Shown in pieces: positions 7,458 to 13,001 of a stretch of 13,001 bases of DNA. A program made the position numbers and the translations under genes. How positions within the stretch are numbered: position 1 is the first letter of the stretch; each line of letters opens with the position of its first letter. The DNA is from Selenomonadaceae bacterium (GTDB lineage: Bacteria; Bacillota; Negativicutes; Selenomonadales; Selenomonadaceae): contig JAFUTM010000163.1 of the NCBI GenBank assembly GCA_017484235.1, positions 1 to 13,001 of the forward strand. Reading direction: 5' to 3'. The notes beneath the pieces are model-generated. The model made no database searches and had not been told where the DNA came from. It saw only the letters and a program-made list of their open reading frames with translations.

Positions 7458-7930
7458 TTTGCGTCACCTTCTTTGCTTGTGATTGTATCGAGTAACAGGA
7501 AGAGAAATTCAACTGCGATAAAGAATGCACCGAGAGGAACAAATGCTCCGAAAATCCATTCCGGCCACTGCATACCGGCTGTAACCTGGCCGCGCCGCAT
7601 TTGACTCATTACCATATTGATTCCGTAGTAAAATAACGCTGACGAGAAGAGGAATGCCAACAGATAACTGCAGGTCGAAATTGCCTTCTTAACGCCAAAC
7701 GGCATTAAGTCAATAATCGCCGTGAATCCAAGATGAGCTTTGCGTCTTGCTGCGCTTGCCGAGCCGATTAAGCTAAGCAAAACGAACAGGTAAGTTGTGA
7801 TCTCTTCAGAAAATGAGAACGATGCACTAAACACATAGCGTGCAACGACATTTGTAAATGTCAACACCGTCATAAAAGCGAGGGCTATTGCACAAATGAT
7901 GTCTTCAATTTTACCGAGCGTAGCTTTCAT
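7454..7930 (-). CDS. dctQ: TRAP transporter small permease (DctQ)
   Basis: This 158-residue inner-membrane protein has four predicted hydrophobic helices (about residues 10-30, 45-60, 85-108 and 125-148). The family signature is NVVARYVF in the first loop followed by SEEITTYLFVLLSLIGSA, and a positively charged RRKAHLGF follows. DctQ pairs with the large permease and is required for TRAP transport. It starts 13 bases after the dctP stop with GAGGTG upstream, and ends in the dctM start codon. Confidence 0.93.
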   Translation of the reverse strand: MKATLGKIEDIICAIALAFMTVLTFTNVVARYVFSASFSFSEEITTYLFVLLSLIGSASAARRKAHLGFTAIIDLMPFGVKKAISTCSYLLAFLFSSALFYYGINMVMSQMRRGQVTAGMQWPEWIFGAFVPLGAFFIAVEFLFLLLDTITSKEGDAK

Positions 7931-7943
7931 AGTTCATAGCACC

Positions 7944-8987
7944 TCAACTTTCTGGATAATCCATTTGGAACGCTTCACAGGCTTCTTTGCCATACTTCAG
8001 CATAAGCTCTTTACGAACGCCTTGTACCTTGTCTTGGAATGGTTTCAACTGCTCAGGTGTGAGGATGGTAACTTCCATACCGCCTTCTTCAAACTTCTTG
8101 CGGAGATTTTCCTCATCATTTTCGACGAGCTGACGTCCCCATTCACAGGCCTCAAGTGCTTTACGACGAATTAAATCTTGAGTTTGAGGTTCAAGGCTGT
8201 TAAAAATTTCAGTGTTTGCAACGAATAAATAATTCTCATACGTGTAATTCCAGACGGTCATATACTTTTGAATTTCGTTGACTTTAGCGGAGTTGGTGAC
8301 GCTGAAGCCATTTTCCTGACCGTCGATTGTGCCCTGCTGGATTGCAGTAAATGCTTCACTCCAGCTCATTGCAACCGGATCGGCGTTAAATGCACGCCAG
8401 AATTTGAAGTAAACTTCGCCGCCAGGTACACGAATTTTTAAACCGGCAACATCATCAGGAGTTTTGACTGCGTGCTTGCCGTTGGTAATCTGACGAAAAC
8501 CATTGTGGCACGAGCCAATGTAGGTTATTCCCTGCGTCTCAAGAATTTTGGCGTAGTATTGACCGCCGGTTGAGTCAATGATCTTCCTGGCATCTTGATA
8601 ATTGTTGAAGGTCCAAGGAATGGTTGCAATTAACAGATGCTCGTCCATAACCGCCATAACACCTGCTGCATAAGCCGCAAGGTCAACCGCGCCATCGGCA
8701 ATCATCTCAATGCCCTTTGATGCGTTGCCGCCGGCTAACTGGTCATTTGGAAATACATCAATTGTAATATTTCCATTGCTCTCCTCAGCGACAAGCTCAG
8801 CGAATTTCATCGCCATTCTCGTATCAGTCGCGATATTTGTACCATTGACCGTCATAACGAGTTTAATTTTTTGGTAATCACCTTCTTTACGTTCGCCTTG
8901 CTGAGAGTCTTCGCCGCAGCCGGACATCGTTAATGTTACTGTCATCATCATTACCAAGATCAACAAGGACTTTAAACTCGTTTTCAT
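7944..8987 (-). CDS. dctP: TRAP substrate-binding lipoprotein (DctP)
   Basis: This 347-residue DctP-family solute receptor has a lipoprotein signal peptide (residues 1-23, lipobox MSGC with Cys24), so it is probably anchored to the cytoplasmic membrane facing the periplasm. Family marks are GLKIRVPGG with Arg186, the conserved arginine that salt-bridges the ligand carboxylate, and AFTAIQQGTIDGQEN at about 212-226. This predicts an acidic ligand such as a sugar acid, hydroxy or keto acid, or perhaps a sulfonate. It cannot be narrowed further by eye. It is the first gene of the operon, with its own near-consensus promoter and a candidate operator in the leader. The ribosome binding site is GAGGTG. 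Confidence 0.94.
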   Translation of the reverse strand: MKTSLKSLLILVMMMTVTLTMSGCGEDSQQGERKEGDYQKIKLVMTVNGTNIATDTRMAMKFAELVAEESNGNITIDVFPNDQLAGGNASKGIEMIADGAVDLAAYAAGVMAVMDEHLLIATIPWTFNNYQDARKIIDSTGGQYYAKILETQGITYIGSCHNGFRQITNGKHAVKTPDDVAGLKIRVPGGEVYFKFWRAFNADPVAMSWSEAFTAIQQGTIDGQENGFSVTNSAKVNEIQKYMTVWNYTYENYLFVANTEIFNSLEPQTQDLIRRKALEACEWGRQLVENDEENLRKKFEEGGMEVTILTPEQLKPFQDKVQGVRKELMLKYGKEACEAFQMDYPES

Positions 8988-9013
8988 AATTTCACCTCAT
9001 TTCTTAATATAGG

Positions 9014-9026
9014 ATTGTAGGACAAT
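9014..9026. promoter_or_regulatory. Candidate operator in the TRAP operon leader
   Basis: ATTGTAGGACAAT is a perfect palindrome (5-bp arms, 3-base centre) about 8-20 bases downstream of the predicted start of the dctP transcript. This is a position suited to repression. GntR/FadR regulators bind short palindromes of this size, and the regulator gene lies next door. It does not match the palindrome at 9940-9956, so the link is uncertain. Confidence 0.4.
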
Positions 9027-9040
9027 GTGACTATACTACA

Positions 9041-9069
9041 TATATACCATAAAAAAATTAATTTGTCAA
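9041..9069 (-). promoter_or_regulatory. Predicted promoter of the TRAP-transketolase operon
   Basis: On the minus strand a consensus TTGACA (9069-9064) is followed after 17 bases by TATATA (9046-9041). The predicted start is near 9034, about 47 bases before the dctP ATG. It lies downstream of the regulator's terminator, so the operon is an independent transcription unit. Confidence 0.75.
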
Positions 9070-9088
9070 TATCATTTTTAAAATTTTG

Positions 9089-9120
9089 CAAAAAAAATAG
9101 GCAGCTTAGATGCTGCCCTA
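9089..9120 (-). terminator. Rho-independent terminator of the FadR-type gene
   Basis: On the minus strand GGCAGC and GCTGCC form the core of a stem with a 6-nt loop, flanked by further A-T pairs, followed by TATTTTTTTT. It lies 16 bases after the regulator stop and separates that gene from dctP. Confidence 0.85.
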
Positions 9121-9135
9121 AATTTAGTAACTATT

Positions 9136-9855
9136 TCATTTTAAAATATCGTATTGATAAAAATATCCATCCACTACAAGTTCTCTATTTTCGCCGGTAT
9201 TTCCTGAATTTTTATCTTTTATCATATCAAACAAAACTTGATGAGCACGTTCCATTTCACTTATTTTGCCCAAATTTATCATATTGCGAATGGTGCGTAA
9301 TCGGATTTCACTTGTCAGTTTCCTTACAAGTGTGGCAATTTTAGCTGACAATGAATTGTGCGCCGCTTCTGATATGGCTTCGTGAAAATTGTCATCTGCT
9401 TCAAATATCGCCTCTACGTCGGCAGTTTTCAATTTTTCCTTCAGTTGAAGGAGTCGCTTCGAGAGCAATTCCATATCTTGTTTAGTTGCTTTCTGAATTG
9501 CTAATTTTAAAATTCCTAAATCAATTAGTTCGCGAAGCTCTTTAAGAGCATTAAGTGAATCCGTTTGATCTAGAATTATACCGTAAAGTAGTGGTTCTAT
9601 CATTCTATCCGAAGAGCCGTTGGTCACGAAAGTGCCTTCAGGTCGTCTAGTTTCCAAAACACCGAATGAAGTCAAAACCTTAATTGCCTCTCGTACAGAA
9701 TTGCGCCCTACTCCAAGCATAGCGGCAAGTTCCATTTCCGGTGGTAACTTATCACCTGGTCTTAACTCTTTGTTTATCATTGCATTTGTTAAGCGGTCTA
9801 TAACTTGTTGAACTACTGACATATCGTTAATTGGTTTTAATGATACCTTGTCCAT
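9136..9855 (-). CDS. FadR-subfamily GntR transcriptional regulator
   Basis: This 239-residue cytosolic regulator has an N-terminal winged helix (residues ~14-78: LRPGDKLPPEMELAAMLGVGRNSVREAIKVL, then GVLETRRPEGTFV) and an all-helical FCD ligand domain (~100-225). The FCD domain keeps Asp154 and His158 (D-x3-H) and His205. The usual last metal-ligand histidine near the C-terminus is not seen, since that region reads VVDGYFYQYDILK, so metal use may be altered. It lies between the TRAP operon and the divergent hprA and probably senses the substrate or a product. It most likely acts as a repressor of one or both and of itself. Its promoter is TTGACC-16-TATAAT. Confidence 0.92.
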   Translation of the reverse strand: MDKVSLKPINDMSVVQQVIDRLTNAMINKELRPGDKLPPEMELAAMLGVGRNSVREAIKVLTSFGVLETRRPEGTFVTNGSSDRMIEPLLYGIILDQTDSLNALKELRELIDLGILKLAIQKATKQDMELLSKRLLQLKEKLKTADVEAIFEADDNFHEAISEAAHNSLSAKIATLVRKLTSEIRLRTIRNMINLGKISEMERAHQVLFDMIKDKNSGNTGENRELVVDGYFYQYDILK

Positions 9856-9893
9856 AATGAATCACCCTATTCTATTGCTAAAAATTAATAATA

Positions 9894-9921
9894 ATTATAA
9901 CATTTATTTTAAATTGGTCAA
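9894..9921 (-). promoter_or_regulatory. Predicted promoter of the FadR-type gene
   Basis: On the minus strand TTGACC (9921-9916) and TATAAT (9899-9894) are separated by 16 bases, and the ATG lies about 38 bases beyond the -10 box. Confidence 0.7.
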
Positions 9922-9939
9922 GAAATCCTATTGTATTAC

Positions 9940-9956
9940 TTTAGAATAATTCTAAA
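9940..9956. promoter_or_regulatory. 17-bp palindromic operator between divergent promoters
   Basis: TTTAGAATAATTCTAAA is a perfect palindrome (8-bp arms, one central base). Symmetry continues imperfectly outward to GTA at 9933-9935 and TAC at 9961-9963. It lies 7 bases upstream of the hprA -35 box and 18 bases upstream of the regulator's -35 box. It is a good candidate site for the neighbouring FadR-type protein. Confidence 0.6.
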
Positions 9957-9963
9957 ATAGTAC

Positions 9964-9992
9964 TTGCATATATTAATGTTTTGAGATAGAAT
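9964..9992 (+). promoter_or_regulatory. hprA: Predicted promoter of hprA
   Basis: TTGCAT (9964-9969) and TAGAAT (9987-9992) are 17 bases apart. The predicted start is near 9999, with the ribosome binding site GGAGG at 10008-10012. The 5' leader is therefore very short. Confidence 0.65.
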
Positions 9993-10019
9993 ATTTTATT
10001 ATCTTATGGAGGTATCATT

Positions 10020-10988
10020 ATGAAAATTGTTATTTTGGACGGTTATACTCTTAATCCAGGTGATTTGAGCTGGGATAAATTAAAAAATCTCGGCGAATGT
10101 ATCATCTACGATCGTACATCACTTGTAGACGAAGCTGAAATTATTGAGCGCATTGGTGATGCTGAGATTGTCATTACAAATAAGACGCCAATAACTAAAA
10201 ATGTATTTGACGCCTGCAGAAGCATCAAATACATTGGCGTACTGGCAACCGGTTATAATGTTGTTGACGTTGAAACGGCTAAAAGCAAAAACATTCCAGT
10301 CTGCAACATTCCAACTTACGGAACAACGGCAGTAGCTCAATTTGCAATTGCCCTTCTGCTGGAAATCTGCCACCACGTTGGACACCACAACAAAGCCGTA
10401 AAAAGTGGACGTTGGGAAAATAACGAGGATTGGTGTTTTTGGGACTATCCACTGATTGAACTTGCCGGAAAAACTATGGGCATAATTGGTTATGGCCGCA
10501 TTGGTCAAACGACCGGTAAATTATCAAAGGCACTCGGTATGACGGTGATAGCTTTCGATGCAATGAGAGAGGTCGGCACCGAGCTTGACGGAACAAAATT
10601 TGTTGAGCTTGATGAACTGTTCAATCAATCTGATGTTATCGCGCTGCACTGTCCGCTGTTTCCTTCGACGCAGGGAATCATCAACAAAGAAAATATTGCA
10701 AAAATGAAGGACGGCGTTATTATTATTAATAATAGTCGCGGTCCATTGATTGTCGAACAGGATTTACGCGACGCACTGGACAGTGGTAAGGTATACGCTG
10801 CCGGCCTTGATGTAGTTTCCACTGAGCCAATTAAGAGTGACAATCCATTGCTCGGAGCGAAGAATTGTATTATTACTCCGCACATCTCATGGGCACCTAA
10901 GGAATCGCGTCAACGCCTTATGGATATTGCCGTTGACAACGTGAGTGCGTTTTTGTCCGGTAAGCCAATCAATGTCGTGAATCCTTGA
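10020..10988 (+). CDS. hprA: D-2-hydroxyacid dehydrogenase, glycerate/hydroxypyruvate type
   Basis: This 322-residue protein has the full length of NAD-dependent D-2-hydroxyacid dehydrogenases. The Rossmann motif GYGRIG is at 157-162, with Asp180 after the second strand indicating NAD(H). The catalytic triad is Arg240 (NNSRG), Glu269 (STEP) and His288 (TPHISW). The substrate-loop segment ATGYNVVDVETAKSKNIPV (from residue 76) is typical of the glycerate dehydrogenase/hydroxypyruvate reductase branch, which interconverts hydroxypyruvate and D-glycerate. Related 2-ketoacids are possible substrates. GGAGG lies 7 bases before the ATG. It diverges from the FadR-type gene and shares its control region. 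No clear terminator was seen after it. It converges on the EIIA gene with 49 bases between. Confidence 0.88.
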   Translation: MKIVILDGYTLNPGDLSWDKLKNLGECIIYDRTSLVDEAEIIERIGDAEIVITNKTPITKNVFDACRSIKYIGVLATGYNVVDVETAKSKNIPVCNIPTYGTTAVAQFAIALLLEICHHVGHHNKAVKSGRWENNEDWCFWDYPLIELAGKTMGIIGYGRIGQTTGKLSKALGMTVIAFDAMREVGTELDGTKFVELDELFNQSDVIALHCPLFPSTQGIINKENIAKMKDGVIIINNSRGPLIVEQDLRDALDSGKVYAAGLDVVSTEPIKSDNPLLGAKNCIITPHISWAPKESRQRLMDIAVDNVSAFLSGKPINVVNP

Positions 10989-11037
10989 TAATCCATATTG
11001 ATGAAACGTTGATCCTGTATAAATAGTATTAGTCAAT

Positions 11038-11475
11038 TTAAGGATTGAAGAAGATATCTTTTAGCTGTTCAAGGCTGCCATATAAAAAAATTTTTTCTCC
11101 TGCCGGTGTTAATGAAGCGTGCATCAACTTTTCGATATGTTTCAAAGTTTCTTTAAGCGGCTTATCGGTAAGGCAAAGACAAATAAAATTCTGAGCAGGA
11201 TACTCGTCTTGCCAATTTTGAATGGCATCTTTAGTGCGAACAAAAAGAATCGTGTCTAGTTTTATGAAATTACCCGTTGTATGAGGAATTGCCAAACCAG
11301 GATAATTTAAGGTTCCACCAATTTCTTCACGTTCAAAAAAACCGTCAACTATTTTTTGCTTGTCTGTGCCGATATTTTTTCTCATCAGCAAATCAGCCGT
11401 TTTTCCAAAAAAATCACCCTTATCCGCAGCATCCATATCCAATTCAACATCAATCAAAAATTTCTTTTCAGACAT
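11038..11475 (-). CDS. PTS EIIA protein, mannitol/fructose type
   Basis: This 145-residue cytosolic protein is a complete PTS EIIA type 2 domain. GLAIPHTTG (60-68) holds the phosphorylated His65, and the flanking DGFFEREEIGGT is also typical. EIIA takes phosphate from HPr and passes it to EIIB. Its ATG overlaps the last 8 bases of an EIIB-like remnant, with GGAG about 8 bases upstream. The original arrangement was therefore a PRD regulator ending in EIIB, translationally coupled to a separate EIIA. No EIIC permease or free EIIB is present here, so a sugar transport role depends on genes outside the window. A purely regulatory role is an alternative. Confidence 0.87.
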   Translation of the reverse strand: MSEKKFLIDVELDMDAADKGDFFGKTADLLMRKNIGTDKQKIVDGFFEREEIGGTLNYPGLAIPHTTGNFIKLDTILFVRTKDAIQNWQDEYPAQNFICLCLTDKPLKETLKHIEKLMHASLTPAGEKIFLYGSLEQLKDIFFNP

Positions 11476-11602
11476 AACGTAACTCCTTTAATTTGTCTTC
11501 TACATTCTTTTGATCTTCATTATTAAACATTGCGCTTACTACAATTACTGGTACATCTTCTGATTCTTTGATACGGACCGTCGAAATGATTAATTCAACG
11601 TT
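11468..11602 (-). pseudogene. EIIB-domain remnant of the PRD regulator
   Basis: After the stop codon at 11605-11603 the same frame stays open for 44 codons. It reads NVELIISTVRIKESEDVPV and onward, which matches the C-terminal half of the EIIB domain of BglG/MtlR-type PRD regulators (DLIISTV, then VPVIVVS). It has no start codon or ribosome binding site of its own. The front of EIIB, including the phosphocysteine loop, is missing. Its TGA overlaps the EIIA start. It marks the original 3' end of the regulator gene. Confidence 0.75.
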
Positions 11603-12742
11603 TTAGAATAGATTGTATTTTTTTGAAACGTCCTTCACAGTTTCGGCAGAGTATTTGAAAAATGCTCCATACTCGTGTTGAATTTGTCCAGGCAGAGCAT
11701 TTTTTTTAACAATTCCATTTTTCTCACGATTCAACATCGGCTTAACGTGACTGGCGAGCCTCTCATAAAGTCCAAACGTGTTTAAATACCCATTGTACCT
11801 GGCTTCAAAGCCCGTGATTAAATCTTTCGTAATGTGGTTGACTTTATCTGAGAAATTGGATTTTTCTTTCGTTAAATTTATATCAAGTAGCGAAGAAATT
11901 AAATATTGATACAAAAAATAAACTTCAATCTCTGGCAGCTTGCATACAAGATAAGATTCGGCATTTTTTATAACTGCTTGACAAAGACCAAACTCCAGTG
12001 GATCGGCTTGCATTTCGTGCAGTTCAGCTTCAGTTAAATGTTCGTTAAGTTCCGCTCTTTTCTGAGAAGTACGAAAGCGATTAATTAAAATATAGAAATG
12101 CGAAAATAGATTCACGTTGTACGGATAAGGAATATCCGATTGTAACTGTCGTTCAATATACTCAATTTGCCGACGAACAAAATTTACGTCTTGAGAATTT
12201 GAAAATTGAGGCGACGAAACAAATTGTGTCAAATCTTCGATTTTCTTACTTTCAATCAATGCTGCCAAAGCCTTGCGAATATTTTTTTCACTGCCGCTAA
12301 TGTTCAGATAACCGTCGGAACGTACAAGTTGCAAGTCAAATGGGCTTAAAAAAGTATCCATCAATTTTTCATCGTTAAAGATTGTAGATTCGCCGATATA
12401 AAACGGTTCAAATAAATCACGTATTCGTCTCTTCTGCGGAGCTGCAAGTAACAATTTTTCAAGGATTTTATTGCGCCGCTCAATGGGCGAATAGTCGGAA
12501 ATAAATCTGCGTACTTCTACATCTTCAACCGAATGTATATATTTATCATAGTCCAGCTTTATTCCTTTGCCACGTTCAGAAATAATTAACGTTGAACCGA
12601 ATTCATCATTTATACTTTGAATCGCCCTATAAATTGTTTTTGAAGATAAACCCAAAATTCGTGCCAGTTCTTCCGCTTTAATAAATTCGCGATGACGAAT
12701 CAGGTAAGAAATAATTTTTTGTTTATGAGGATTTTTACTCAA
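11603..12742 (-). CDS. PRD-type PTS regulator, truncated in PRD2 (probable pseudogene)
   Basis: This 379-residue protein is related to BglG/MtlR/LicR-type regulators. Domains are a helix-turn-helix (residues 1-63, AEELARILGLSSKTIYRAI), a second winged helix (about 84-165), PRD1 (about 185-290, conserved His215) and a PRD2 (from about 297, conserved His332). PRD2 stops at KKYNLF, some 25-30 residues short. The frame then has one TAA and continues into the back half of EIIB. About 100 residues (end of PRD2, linker, front of EIIB) appear deleted. PRD histidines are normally phosphorylated by the PTS to control activity, so control is probably impaired even if the DNA-binding part is made. The start is a TTG at 12742 with AGGAGGG 7 bases upstream. 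No obvious promoter precedes it. Confidence 0.8.
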   Translation of the reverse strand: MSKNPHKQKIISYLIRHREFIKAEELARILGLSSKTIYRAIQSINDEFGSTLIISERGKGIKLDYDKYIHSVEDVEVRRFISDYSPIERRNKILEKLLLAAPQKRRIRDLFEPFYIGESTIFNDEKLMDTFLSPFDLQLVRSDGYLNISGSEKNIRKALAALIESKKIEDLTQFVSSPQFSNSQDVNFVRRQIEYIERQLQSDIPYPYNVNLFSHFYILINRFRTSQKRAELNEHLTEAELHEMQADPLEFGLCQAVIKNAESYLVCKLPEIEVYFLYQYLISSLLDINLTKEKSNFSDKVNHITKDLITGFEARYNGYLNTFGLYERLASHVKPMLNREKNGIVKKNALPGQIQHEYGAFFKYSAETVKDVSKKYNLF

Positions 12743-12769
12743 GATATTCCCTCCTCCCTTTTGTATTTT

Positions 12770-12822
12770 GCAAAAAAGAGACAGCGACTAAAATTTATCT
12801 TTGGATCGTGTCTCTTTTCTGC
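12770..12822. terminator. Terminator hairpin between epimerase and PRD regulator
   Basis: AAAAGAGACA pairs with TGTCTCTTTT over 10 bp. GCA/TGC extends the stem outward and CGA/TCG extends it inward, with a 17-18-nt loop. On the minus strand the stem runs into TTTTTTGC, and on the plus strand a T-rich run follows. It would end the epimerase transcript, or act as an attenuator for the regulator gene, which has little room for its own promoter. Confidence 0.7.
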
Positions 12823-12839
12823 ATTTAATTTTTTTCAGA

Positions 12840-13001
12840 TCAAGCAAATTGTTCGCCGGTTGTTTCTTCAAATTCGTTAATCATCTGCTGCCAGGAAGTT
12901 TCGATGTTATCCGTTAAGCTGAAGAGTCCGCTGCGTCCAATAATGTAAATATCCGGCTTTGCGTCGTGAATGACTTTCCAGTGTGCCTTGTTGGTCGAGC
13001 C
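12840..13001 (-). CDS. Ribulose-phosphate/allulose-6-phosphate 3-epimerase family, 3' end
   Basis: Only the last 53 codons of this gene are in the window, and it continues past the right edge. The visible part has GSTN at its start, then AKPDIYIIGRSGLF, then DNIETSWQQM. This matches the C-terminus of the TIM-barrel ribulose-phosphate 3-epimerase family. It is closer to D-allulose-6-phosphate 3-epimerase (AlsE), which has DGSCN, then AGADVFIVGTSGLF, then NIDEAW. GRSGLF would be the phosphate-binding loop. The family epimerises C3 of ketopentose or ketohexose phosphates. It lies upstream of the PRD regulator and EIIA, which suggests a PTS-linked sugar pathway beginning outside the window. The subfamily assignment rests on a short fragment. 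Confidence 0.65.
   Translation of the reverse strand, partial: GSTNKAHWKVIHDAKPDIYIIGRSGLFSLTDNIETSWQQMINEFEETTGEQFA

Noticed and set aside
10989..11037. Terminator for hprA
   Set aside because: Repeated TTGAT and a weak AATCC/GGATT pairing are present, but no stable stem followed by a T-tract could be found.

Overview
The window looks like a chromosomal piece of an AT-rich, anaerobic, diderm Firmicute, most likely a Negativicute (Selenomonas/Megamonas-like). This is inferred from strong GGAGG/GAGGTG ribosome binding sites, very AT-rich intergenic DNA, the split transketolase and TRAP genes, and an RTX-type secreted protein whose repeats resemble those common in that group. No rRNA, tRNA, CRISPR array, transposase or phage gene was seen, and no gene-free stretch exceeds about 300 bases.

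Layout. (1) Positions 1-1124 (+) hold the 3' end of an RTX/haemolysin-type calcium-binding protein, closed by a bidirectional terminator. (2) Positions 1207-3293 (-) form a small unit: a promoter, a terminator-like leader hairpin, an ArsB/NhaD-type ion permease and a protein of unknown function. (3) Positions 3382-9069 (-) are a catabolic operon in the order promoter, TRAP binding lipoprotein (dctP), small permease (dctQ), large permease (dctM), N-terminal and C-terminal halves of a split transketolase, and an SDR oxidoreductase. (4) A FadR-type GntR regulator (-) and a D-glycerate/hydroxypyruvate dehydrogenase gene, hprA (+), diverge from a shared control region. That region has two good promoters with a 17-bp perfect palindrome between them. 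(5) Positions 11038-13001 (-) are a PTS/sugar-phosphate region: the 3' end of a ribulose-phosphate/allulose-6-phosphate 3-epimerase, a terminator hairpin, a PRD regulator broken inside PRD2 with an EIIB remnant, and a separate EIIA gene.

How the genes may work together (inference). The TRAP system imports an acidic solute, perhaps a sugar acid or other hydroxylated carboxylate or sulfonate. The SDR oxidises or reduces a hydroxyl group of it or of a derivative, and the split transketolase moves a two-carbon ketol unit into pentose phosphates. Hydroxypyruvate, the keto partner of HprA, is a classical transketolase donor and could link the divergent gene to the operon. The FadR-type regulator is the obvious candidate sensor. 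The substrate cannot be read from sequence. The most unusual features are the uncharacterised TRAP-transketolase-SDR operon, the decayed PTS regulator beside an intact EIIA, and the hairpin leader of the ArsB/NhaD gene.
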